Positions 36,718-47,319 of a DNA stretch of 50,112 nucleotides are shown piece after piece (the stretch's first letter is position 1; each line of letters starts with the position of its first letter). Both the position numbers and the translations under genes were made by a program. The notes beneath the pieces were generated by a model that was not told the origin of the DNA, did not search any database, and was given only the letters and a program-made list of their open reading frames with translations. The DNA comes from Phallusia fumigata. Lineage: Eukaryota; Chordata; Ascidiacea; Phlebobranchia; Ascidiidae. The stretch covers positions 1-50,112 of the forward strand of contig QXVZ01000175.1 in NCBI GenBank assembly GCA_008931825.1, written 5' to 3'.

Positions 36718-37963
36718 TCATGGTAAAATGATTTCGTAGTTTCGATTGCTTGATTCTCCTGCAATGCAATAGTTATGATTTGATGATAAACCCAGGTGTA
36801 CGTTTTAAAGGTATACCAACTGTATTCCAATAGATAACCGCCTTTTAGGCCTTGTACAACGTTTAAATTAAGTGTAAAAATCTTTTCACCCTCTTTTTCG
36901 CTGTAATTACGATAAATTGTAATTTACCTACACTGTTGTTGAGATCCATGTATGTAGTGCTCATCTTGCCGTTATTGTTAAAACTGAAACAAAAACGTTT
37001 CTATATTTTGACACTTTTTTTTGATTTAAAAATATTCACATTAACGTTTTTTTTTTATTTAAAAATAAACACATTAACGTTACATATAGTTCAGATTCAT
37101 TAGGATTACAGTCCGCATCACTTTAAAAATTTATGGAAATGACTTTTGCATACATCGTACTCTCAGGATTTCGTTCGGTCGCACGTAGCCATCTCCATTT
37201 TTCAGTTCTTTATCAGAATATTGTGCGTTTGCGCCGTTTGTATTTTCCGCAATACCTGCCTGGTAAGCATTCTTTGACAAATTTGTTTCTTGGAAAGTAC
37301 ACAATTTGTCATTCTGTTTGGGCTTTCTTGTGCAAACCACCACAATAATTATGATGTGGATTATTAGAACGGCAACCCCTGTTGCTCCAACGCCAATGTA
37401 AAAATACAAGTTGTACGAAGCTTTGCATGATCAGGAAGTTGGGTTATCTTAACAATTGCAAACTGAAATTAGTTGCGATTTCCATCAGCAAACTGTTGTT
37501 CAATGACCACAAAGAATTAAAAAAAATTTGATTGTCAGTTCCTTTCTTTTGTAACTTTGATGTAATAAGTTTCTTACAGAGCAATTACCTGTGGTTGTTG
37601 GATATTTCGACTTTGTATTGGTACCCGTTTCATATGTTGTTGCCGTTGTTGGTTTCGTCGACGTTTTTGTGTCATGAGCAGAGGATGTTGTAACACCTAT
37701 GACTCAAGCATGTTGTTAATTTACTGTTACTAATGCTACTAAAGTGTTTGTTACTTTGTTACAAATACTCACTTTCAACAGTTGAATGCAAATCCCACAT
37801 CAGCACACTGTGTTCCAGTTACGTTCCTTCCATTTGTCTGACAAGTTCTCCTTCTCCGCTTATAGCAGCCGCTGCTACAATCTTCCCATTCCGACCACGT
37901 TACAGCTTCAACAAATATAAGTAAGCTAACTGCGACTATAGCAAAAATAAGCGCGTTTTCCAT
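36718..37963 (-). pseudogene. Receptor F: TSP1 receptor pseudogene with internal deletion
   Basis: Starts intact with signal peptide MENALIFAIVAVSLLIF and TWSEWEDCSSGC, but the first exon runs straight into the end of stalk exon 1 (37773-37963), so both later TSP1 exons are gone. The join is out of frame: the protein would stop at TGA after about 63 residues (GFAFNC then stop). The membrane exon (about 37131-37430) has a second in-frame TGA just inside its start. Its donor, GT in paralogue E, reads GA after the codons for GYVRPNEI. Stalk exon 37589-37696, tail exon 36928-36983 (STTYMDLNNS) and terminal exon 36718-36758 (RNYEIILP) remain open. It could at most make a short secreted one-TSP1 peptide. 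It is closest to E. Confidence 0.85.
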
Positions 37964-39660
37964 GCTTGCCGCATACGTTTTTTCAATTACAACGCCGTAA
38001 GTGCCTTGTAATTGATAGTGAGGTTCGTCAGGCCTGAACCGCTTTTTTGGACACCTGGTGCTTGCAACACCCCCTCTTTGTGACGATATGTAAAGGGTAG
38101 ATTGGAAGGTCATATTTTCGTCATTCGAACTGTTGCTTGCCAAGCCGTGACAATACTGCTGACTCAGTTGCGCGATTAATCATGCGCTATAAGTTTTGAA
38201 ATAGATAGAGGTGATTTGTCTCGAAGTGTTTTTCATTTATAGCAGTTACGTTCTGTAGAAACTAACAATGGACGGATATGAGGGTTCATATCTATATGTA
38301 CAGATGGAAACCTGATGTTGTTGAATAGGATAAGAGCGGCAGTTGTGCATATAATGGCGAGTATTTTTGTGTCCTGGTAAATTCCAAATGGGTGTAAATA
38401 GTGTGATTACTGCTAACTGTCATGCAATGGCTTTTTTATGGCCTGGCTCTTTTTGTTGCCAATTTTCCACGCTTAAAACCATTAAAAAAACGCGCTTCCA
38501 AGAGCTTGCTTCTTTCTACAACAAACATGGTTGCAACAAGCAAGTTATTTACTTCCGATTCTTACGCTCATAGAAGGTGTATACGAGTAAATCAAAACAA
38601 CATACCATCTACTGGATAATCCGGACTGTACTATCACATGTATTTGCAGATAAACACTTTGTAGCCAGCAAAGGTCTTGAATTAATGCTTATCAATCGAT
38701 AGATAGTTTAAGTAAAGCGCGGACGTGAAGTCACCCTGGGCATAAAATTAGTCAAGCTAACACTGTCACATCAACCACATCATTAACTTCTGGTAAATAT
38801 ATACAACAATCAAGTACAATAATGTTTATTTGGACTCGCGATACGAAATGCATGACACTTTTATGTGTTTGTTCAGCCTATTGCGCATAACTATTTGGAA
38901 ACATAATCATTCAATATTATTTTCTTCGGACGTTTAGATTTGAGTTTGCATGTTCCGTTTACTATGATGTTAACGAAACGTAAATTCATCAGAAAACCAT
39001 GTCATGATTACATGGAATCAAAATAAATGGTCACATTTTGTTCACCTACTTTTGGCTCACCCTCTAAACCTTTGTAACATGCACTTTCTCAAATGCACAT
39101 AAAAAGTTTTGACTACACACACCGCTTAAACTATACATTAAGTTTATTATTCGGTCTCACATGTATGCTATTTACACCTATGTAATCACAATTACTAAAT
39201 TTACACTTTTAATAGATATATATACAGCCATAAGTACACACAGATAAAACAGAAATATAAAATGCTTAGTGGAAGTTTAAAATCGTAAGAAAATCGCTTA
39301 CATCTCTACATGCGAAAACTTCAAAAACACGTGCATTATACGATGGTTTAGTACGTGATCATACCTCTAATGCAATTTGAGGAACCTAAATAAATTAACC
39401 TCGAGTAGTTAGCTTTACCTTATAGCATCACGGAAAAATCACTTTTAAGTAGCGAATATTGTTGTAGTTTTGATTTCCATCGGTGCAAGCATTCCACATG
39501 CGAAAATTATTTACTGAATTAGCGAACTTAGTTTACTCTAAGAAATAATAAAAAAATTCCAGACGAATACATACAATCAAACAAATAAAAATTATAATCT
39601 GCAAGGCGACTGAAATATGATAATTAACAAGGGGCTGCCAAATGAATCATGACAGCAAAA
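37964..39660. other. Promoter spacer of F and 3' flank of G
   Basis: Holds the conserved promoter element (38160-38186). The stretch above it (about 38110-38330) is similar to 34940-35150 and 41650-41870. 38400-39660 is AT-rich with no gene seen. Confidence 0.5.
38160..38186 (-). promoter_or_regulatory. TGACTCA-GTTGCGCGATTA element upstream of F
   Basis: Reads TGACTCAGTTGCGCGATTAA on the + strand, with a perfect AP-1-type TGACTCA. It survives although the gene is broken. Confidence 0.5.
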
Positions 39661-41482
39661 TCATGGAGTCTTCCTGTTCTTGTTGACGACGGCATACACA
39701 TCTCTAGAAAGTCCAAAAATGCGTAAATGGTAATTTACAATTGCTTTGTTTTTTTCCCAAATGGCAGTTAGTTTACAATTTTTTGTTTGTTTAAATAAAC
39801 ATCTTACTTATTATCTGACTCCGGGGCGACGACTTTTGCCTCTTGAAACACGTTTGTGGGCGGATATTCCTGATTTATTTCGACATTGTCTGTTGTTTTG
39901 TATTTTCGGATCCAAACTGTCACTATCACTGCAATAATTATGATAAAAACCGCAGTAAGTCCAACTACGATCCAAATTTCGTCGGGTCCTTTGTCCGGAC
40001 TGCTATCGGTTGTGTCGAAGACGTCTGAAAGTGTTGTAAAAAAACTTACCTCTTTTCTGATTACTAGTTTGATAAAAGTGTTTTTTTGTGGGTTATTACT
40101 TGTTGTGGGGGATGTTTCTTGTTTATCCAATGTGCTTGTTGGCGATTTGGTTGTTGATATTCCAGTGATTTTTGAGGTCGATATTATTCTTGTCGTAGAT
40201 TTTGTTGTTGGTGTTGTTTTTGTGGAAGGTGTTGTACTTTCTGTCACTATTGTAAGTGTTTACTTGGCAAGGATAGTTTTTACAGCAGTTATACTTACTT
40301 GGTATTGCTGTTGACGTTGTTGTTGTGCAACTTTCAGTATTGCACGATTCAGTTTTTGTGCGAGATGTCTTATTGTCTAAAATGGATTATTTTGTTGAAA
40401 TATTTTAGTCATTTTATTTATAATCGGTTTGTAATTAACACACCTCCACACAGAAGACTTGGTTGTCCGTTGTATGAACATAAACTTGCCATTGTCCTGC
40501 TTCCACCTCCACATGATCGTGAACATGAAGTGATTGACGTCCAACTACTCCACGTTGGACAGATCTCAGTGTTGCAGTCACCAGTTGTTTGTACATCTAC
40601 ATAATCTATATTGCCACCCGTTCCTTTGCAGTTGTAAGACGGCGAATTTCCTAAAAATTTCTCTGTTAAAAAGATTTATTTGATCTTTAGCAGTATATTT
40701 CTTACCATCATAGCATTTGCGATGAGTTTTGGTTTTACCGCCTCCGCAAGGTTTTGTACAATTTTGTGAAATCTGTTTCCAAGTTCCAGAACATGTTGTT
40801 TCGTTGTAACATCTTATTTTGAGCACGATATTGCAATTGACTTGGTTTGAACAGTCGACTGTGTTGTCTGTACGTGCATCGTAGCAATTTCCCAGGCAGC
40901 CACCAACCTGATCAATAACAACACTTTACGCGTTTTTCAATTTTTCTTTCACCTCCTTAGTAAGAAATGTAGAGCAAAACAGTATCAATAATAATAATAC
41001 CTGGCTCACCGAGCAGCGAATCGTGTCCACATGCCATTATCTAAAAGTGCTTGCATTTATCTATTTACTGGTTTTTACGAATGTCAAACCAAAGTTGCCC
41101 AAATAGCTTTAACCCATTGCATAAATGCCAGCTTATTTTTATCATGTGCGTTAAATGTACAAGCTTGTTGTTCTTAAGCAATCTCGCGATTTGTTACCAT
41201 GTTTTCACATTTGTTTCACAATCTTTCAAAATCAACTTTAATGCTTACCGGTACTGTGTTGCCAAGGCTACAATTGGTTTGTGTACAACCGATTTGTAAT
41301 TCTTGTCTATAAACATTCTTCACAGCAACACACTGTATTCCAGTGAAACTCGATCCATCTATGTCACAAGTTCGACTTCTTCGCTTATAACAACCACTGC
41401 TACAATCTTTCCATTCCGACCACATTTCAGCATTAACAAATATAACCAGACTAACGATACCAACCACCAGAGCACCCTTCAT
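39661..41482 (-). CDS. Receptor G: three-TSP1 receptor with short YAVV tail
   Basis: Predicted 373 residues, seven exons: 41249-41482, 40706-40907, 40444-40650, 40299-40376, 40100-40240, 39808-40024, 39661-39703. Signal peptide MKGALVVGIVSLVIF. TSP1 units: MWSEWKDCSSGC, NCTKPCGGG, PTWSSW with CSRSCGGGSR. The Thr-rich stalk is almost the same as that of C (RIISTSKITGISTTKSPTST). The helix IVVGLTAVFIIIIAVIVTVW and the tail differ from C, D and E: QEYPPTNVFQEAK then DVYAVVNKNRKTP at the C-terminus. The YAVV motif is shared with B (LYAVVDKS), which goes on much further. No YVRP or YENI motif is present. Confidence 0.86.
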
Positions 41483-42922
41483 GCTTGCACCACGTACTAA
41501 ATAATACCAGTTGCACAACCTTGTAATCGACCTGTTAGATTTACTGCGATGTACAAGAATGATTGGTGTTTCTGGCCCTAACTGCTCTCTCACAAACCAG
41601 CTGTGCGATACTCCCGTTGTTCCGGTACAAGGCTGTAGATAGGGAGGTTATTTGCATGATTTGAATAGTTTTTAGCCAAGACTTGACGTTACTGGTGACT
41701 TAGTTGCGTGATTATTCATTTAACATGAATCAAGAAGTACGTAGAGGTGTCTGTAGAGTTTGTTTTTCTATTTTTATCAGTTATTCTCGCGACAAATCAA
41801 AATAGACAAGGAAATATGGATATCGATATGCAGTTTGAAATAAAACCCGAAGTAATTATTTAAGAATGAGAGTCTCTAATGTATAGAAGGTTTTTTGTCT
41901 GTTGATTTTATGATGAGTTGCAGACAGTGATAGGACATTGACCGTTTAGGCTAGTCTAGCCAAATAACGGCATTCCAGTTTGTTGTTAGTAACAGGCTGA
42001 CTGCACTGATGAGACCGTATAGGTCGAAACAGTGTGCACTGTCTGCAGCTCACAAAATCATATTGGCTGTTTGCTTTTATATAAGAATGATTTATTCCGA
42101 AAAAGTGCAAATCCTGATAACATGAAAGGGCCGCTTACTGCACAGCTTACCGCGCCGTTCGCCATAGAAACCTTTTTAGTGACGCGAATGATCGATTATC
42201 TTTACACAAGGATCTCCCTGCCTTTACAGTGCAACGAATTTTTGTGTTGACTACAACACTTACTGTAGCGTTTTTGCACATGATGGTATAGCCACAGTGG
42301 TCTACGTTAGCCAACTCTAATTTCAAATCATCTAACAAGCGTTACCTTGTGCAAAAAGAAAATTTCCAACCAAATGATTTTGAAAAAGGGATTACCAAAC
42401 TACAACAAATATGCAGCAGCTTAAGCACATGCTATGCATATTGACCTGAAGCACAAAATACTGAACATGAGATAGGTTGAGCAAAAACACAACGATGGCT
42501 ATAACACTGTCTGAGTGCTAATATCTGTAAATGCTACAACGACTAAAACGTTTAACACACTTGGTCATTTTGGCATGGTATTTATTATAACTGCACTCAG
42601 CACAAACATTTGCGACCCGTTTTTTCCGAAAAGGCATGAAAACAATTCACCATAGTTGAAATATATACTTTCATGCATGAGACTATTAACAAGATAGGTT
42701 CATCTCATGGCATTTGTGAAGCTGTCTGACTATTTTTTGTCCAGGTATATACGAAAACATAAGCCATAAAACATCTCTTTCAGTATGCTTTTCCATGCCT
42801 GTCCATTTACTTTATTCATCATCTGGCCCACTTGACGCTGAAAGAACTCGCCCCAATCGTCTGTTAACATACATTTTTTTACCATAGAAGAACCAAAAGA
42901 AAATAACAAAAAAGTCCTTTGC
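41483..42922. other. Promoter spacer of G and 3' flank of H
   Basis: About 1.4 kb. Only the promoter element at 41696-41719 is recognisable. I see no exon. Confidence 0.5.
41696..41719 (-). promoter_or_regulatory. TGACTTA-GTTGCGTGATTA element upstream of G
   Basis: Third copy of the element found above E and F, with two base changes. The flanking TTAGCCAAGACTTGACGTTA also matches F (CCAAGCCGTGACAATA). Confidence 0.45.
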
Positions 42923-45900
42923 TTACTGTTTGTTCACGTCTTCTAGTGTTTCTTCATTATTTAATGTGGCTGTCGCGGCGTAAAAATCGGAATTCGATTT
43001 GATTTTTTCTGTTGAGTAGAACAAAGTTTTAGAAAACATACATTGACATGGTTCAATACAAAACACTTTGAACTTACCTCGACGTGGTATAGAATATTGA
43101 ACGGTGTCTGGCGTATCCAAAAACACATCGCCTGTTAAAATGCGTGAATGTCACATTTCTATTACAACTTGTAAGCCAACCGTTTTATACCATAAATCAT
43201 ATTAGGTTCTCACCTGTAAGTGTTCGTTTTCGTGGTGAATCGTACCAGTTTCTATTCCATACCCTCTCTGCAACGTTACAGAAATTTACTTTAGGTTAGC
43301 TGCATAACTGTTTTTCAGCCCTCATTTTTGTAGTACTGCTGCTGGTTTTCGCAGTCAGAAATTGATGTTTTGTCGTTACAGAAGATTTACTTGAAACGTA
43401 GCTTTTGTAACTGTTTTACTTCTACTATACAGTCCCTTATTTATTTTGTGGTACAGCTACTGGCATTCGCACTCAGAAACCGATATTTGTTGCTAAAAAT
43501 GTTGGTTTAGTCCTCACATTATGATAACTGCACTTACCGTTAATCTTGTGTTTTCGAGGTGTAGAGTAGTGATGATCATCGCTACAAAATATTTTCTTAC
43601 CTAAAAAGCAGTCGTTTAGTTAGAAGTGATTCAGTAAAGCTAGGAGCCTGTATTACCACCTGCAATGGGGATGTTGCGTGGCGTGGAGTATTGAACTGGA
43701 ATCTTCTCGAAACTCGAGCTCACCTTCCATTTGTCACCTAGAATTGATTTGCAAAACATGATCATNTCCATTTGTCACCTAGAATTGATTTGCAAAACAT
43801 GATCATTCAATGTTTAACAAATGCAAGTTGCTTTGCCAATAGCGCTTTAAAATTCCGGAACGTTGTACGTTGTGTTCTGGCTTTTCGTACAGTTTGGGTT
43901 CAACAAGATTCCGAATTACTTCGTGTGGCTGTGTAGCAAACGGTTTAATTTCGTGCAATTTGTAACACTTTACATGATATGTTTTTTGATCCACGTTTTT
44001 TGTTGTTTTTGTCTATTGTACATACGGACTGCTTAAAGACGTGTACAACAACCAAAAAACTGGCACAACTTACAATCTGGATCCTTTGTTTCCGTTTTGT
44101 CTGTCTTGAAATCGATTTCACAATAGTGGTTTTCCCTAAATAAGTCACAAACATTTTCAATTTGAAATCAAGTGTTTTTTGTTGACATGAAAACCACTTA
44201 CTGTCTTGCCTCTACCGGGGTGACTTTAGTTTCTTTAAGAAAAGAAGGTTGAGTGTCCTGTGATGGTGGCCCAGAAACAGGGGCAGACCTCCTTTTCAAG
44301 ACGCAAACAATTGCCATGACAACCACCAGGAACAGAATTGACGCACCAGCGCCTCCCGCGGCGGCGTATGTTTTTGTATTCACAAATCCAACTTGTGGTT
44401 TAATCGTTGCTGCCAACAAAACATGAATGTAAGAAAGATTGTTTCGTGAAGGAAAAAGGTTTTAAAATAAAACGGTGCTATGCCATTAATTTTTTAAACA
44501 ATGAGACGAAATGCAGTACAATAAGGCAAGTAAATTTTCAACGTCCTTTAAGGCCAAACATTGCCTTACAAGTTGTTTACCCACTTTAAACTGTAACATG
44601 GCTACTGTCGTTTTATGAAATTTGATAGTAGCCACATATTGGAGCCAAATAACTTTTGTCTGTTATATGTTTCGGCTAATTCTTTACCTGTGTTGTTTGT
44701 GTTCTCGCACTTCGTTTCGCATGCAACAGTCTTCCACCTTATGCTTCTAGTCTGGTTTTCTGTAAAGTTCTAACTGTTACTAAAAGTAAATCACGGCGCA
44801 GATCTAGCTGTTACAAAAGTACATATGAAGTGATTTATAATGACGCAATTACATAAACTTTTTATGACTAGAAGTCATTATTTTTTAGGTTTTTGATGCA
44901 ATGACTTAAATTCAATCAAATGCAACCTGTTTTAGGATCCCGAAAAAAAAATTAAGCCTAACAATGCTATTTTATTTACTTTCACACAACAAGCTTTGTT
45001 TTCCTGCGTGGAAACATTTGCTAGTTAGGTTTTGTTGTCCTTTGCCACACGATGTGGAACAAGGAGTCCTAATGTTCCAACTACTCCACGTAGGACAGGA
45101 GAAATTAATGCAGAAGTTCGTCACATTTTTCACAAACTTTCCACCGCTGTCCAAGCAGTTATAGCTGGGTTGTTGGTTTTCTAAAAAAACATGTTAATTT
45201 TATGAACGACCAAATTTGTCAATGGCAAGTTAAATCTTTATTACAAAAGTGCGTTGGAGATTTCGCTTGTTGAATCACGAAAAAATGGCACAATTTCCTG
45301 TTTGACATGTTTATGAAGACGTTAGTATGAGAAAAATGGCAGCAATACCTATCCCTACACATAATTTTCCAACTTCTATTTTAGTAAACGTTTCTAAATG
45401 TCACAGTCGTAGTATGTTTAAAACATTTCGATGAGAATATTCAAATTCTTGACATAGACCATCAAACGTAATTGGAATCATATTGATTTATTGTTTTGCT
45501 TTTGTTATATATGGACGCTATTTTTCTGTTTTATAAACTGAAAGCACTAAAAATACTGTTAGTATTTTAGCATGGGCACTTGAATATGTTCTATTTTAAA
45601 GCCGAAATTTGCTTAATTGGGCCTTGTCTTATGGGCATTGTAATTCTCATAACGCCTACATATTCATGTAAACTACCTTCGTAGCAATGCTTTGTATGGA
45701 TTTGTTTGCCAAGGCCACACGGTTTACTGCATTTTTGTGTCCAAGTAACTTTCCAGTAACCATCGCAAGTGCCGCTGTCGTACATCTTTATTCTTTGACG
45801 CTTTTTGCACTCTGAGTTAAGCAAGCAAGACGCCTCATACTCTTCAAAGGCGTCGTAGCATCTTCCCCCTTGTGATGATGAGTTTCCCTGAAATGTCCGA

Positions 45901-46614
45901 AAATAGCTACAGAGGTTCATATGCTTTGTCTTAATGCCTTCAAGTCGTGGTGGACACAATATCTTTACGAGATGTTAGCTTTCTATGGTAATTTAACAGA
46001 CAAAATTGTCCCTAAACCAGTGGTTCCCAACCGTGGGGGGGGGGAATTCCCCCTATGAAGAAATTTGATAAGTTAGAGGACGAACCTTTTTATAGTTAAG
46101 TTATTCATGATAAAGGTAGTGTTTCTTTAACGGTAGACCAACTTTTTAATATTAGTTTTTGTCGCTTCCTATCACGTCTAATAGGGGAGGAATAAAAAGT
46201 TCCAAAAAGTTTGAAGGGGGGAATTCATTAAAAAAAAGTTGGGAACCACTGCCTTAAACTTTGACAACAGTAATGTCTGATTTTTACAGTACACGGTTTG
46301 GTTGTATAACACCGAAAAAAAGGGGGTTTTATTCTTCCCAAGTTTTAAATCTTCCAAAATATTGTTCTTACCTTGAGCCAGGTTGTGCAGGAATGTCCTA
46401 TGCAACTTTTGTGGGCAATTTCCATGTAAAGCTGATCCACCTTCACACACTGTGCTCCTTCGTTATCTACACCGTCTCTTCCACACTTCACGTGCCGTGT
46501 CATTTCCTCTGTGTTGTTTCCAAGTTTGGTCCAATTCGACCAACTATACCCGCAACCCCCGCAAAACATACACACCACAACTAGTCCCATTAGATTCAAA
46601 CCAACATTCCTCAT
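42923..46614 (-). CDS. Receptor H: three-TSP1 receptor with serial YxxP tail exons
   Basis: Predicted about 455 residues, 12 exons: 46372-46614, 45677-45887, 44980-45180, 44688-44759, 44202-44409, 44074-44104, 43862-43928, 43660-43737, 43538-43600, 43214-43267, 43078-43131, 42923-43008. Signal sequence MRNVGLNLMGLVVVCMFCGG. TSP1 units: YSWSNW, KCSKPCGLG, and PTWSSW with CSTSCGKG. The helix is GGAGASILFLVVVMAIVCVL. The tail is built from short exons, each with a similar tyrosine motif: LYEKPE, QYSTPRN, HYSTPRK, WYDSPRK and QYSIPRR, then a last exon with DFYAAT. YxxP is the known SH2 target of Crk/Nck-type adaptors, so this tail may recruit several such adaptors. The 43862 donor (GTTCCG) is weak, and an assembly N at 43766 sits in the next intron. 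More diverged from B to G. Confidence 0.8.
43726..43806. other. Contig join with 40-bp unmerged overlap
   Basis: A single N at 43766 separates two identical 40-base copies (43726-43765 and 43767-43806). The overlap shows the ends belong together. It lies over the 5' end of exon 43660-43737 and the intron of receptor H, so the real intron is probably about 41 bases shorter. Confidence 0.85.
46010..46259. mobile_element. hAT-like MITE with target-site duplication
   Basis: The element (46018-46251, 234 bp) begins CAGTGGTTCCCAAC and ends with the inverted GTTGGGAACCACTG. It is flanked by an 8-bp duplication with one mismatch, CCCTAAAC and CCTTAAAC, as expected for hAT elements. It sits in the intron between exons 1 and 2 of receptor H and has no coding capacity. 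Confidence 0.85.
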
Positions 46615-47319
46615 ATTGTACAATTCAGGTTTCTCTGCTCGAAATCTTTCAAAAAAATACCGTTATCGCGTGTCTAAAGCCTTATATATGAGCTACAGCG
46701 TTTAATCATGTCACGATTTTATCTGTGCGTTAATTCCTTCACGAAGGTGTCTGGGAACCGTTTTTTGCGTTGTTTGTTGCTGATGGTCGGCGTATTTTGT
46801 TGCAGACGTCTCAAAAGTGAATGTCGGTGATAACCGGATGTTATCTCGCGTTGTTTGTGTATGTCATCGCAAGAACTTTCAATTACCAGTAAATATGTAA
46901 AACAACTAGATTGTCGCAATACCTCTGATCTGACTATCATGAAATCTACCAATATTGTGGCAATTTAATATGTATTGCGTCAATTAGTGTAGCAAAAGGA
47001 AGTCATTGTCAATTAATGACTTCCTGTTTCAACCCAATGCCAAGATATTGATTTAAACACGCAAGTTTATTGTCCAGCAAAACAGTGCATACGTTTTTTG
47101 TAATTATCATTCTGAGTCCAAATGGTTTTTACGAATGGCAAAAAAACTTCTTTAGGTTATATTTGACCATGTATTGTTTTACTGTTGTTACACAGTCCGT
47201 TTGCTGAAATATAATGTCAACGTTCGATGTAAAGCTTCTGTTAAACTATTTTTGTCTTATTGTTTAAACGATGCCCTAGTTGAGTAAATTTTGACGATCA
47301 TATGCGATACGACAGTTGT
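46615..47319. other. Spacer between receptors H and I
   Basis: About 700 bases with no exon seen. It contains a short perfect hairpin (46998-47024). Confidence 0.5.
46998..47024. repeat. Short inverted repeat, diverged copy near 47811
   Basis: GGAAGTCATT is followed after seven bases by its inverse AATGACTTCC. A diverged version (GGAAGTCGTTG...AATTACTTCC) is found near 47811-47839, also followed by an ...CAATG box, so this may be a small interspersed element. Confidence 0.5.

Noticed and set aside
39886..40314. Long + strand reading frame of 142 codons rich in Val and Leu
   Set aside because: It is the antisense of the Thr-rich stalk and membrane exon of receptor G. ACA/ACC repeats read backwards give Val and Cys codons. 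The same holds for 18740-19024.
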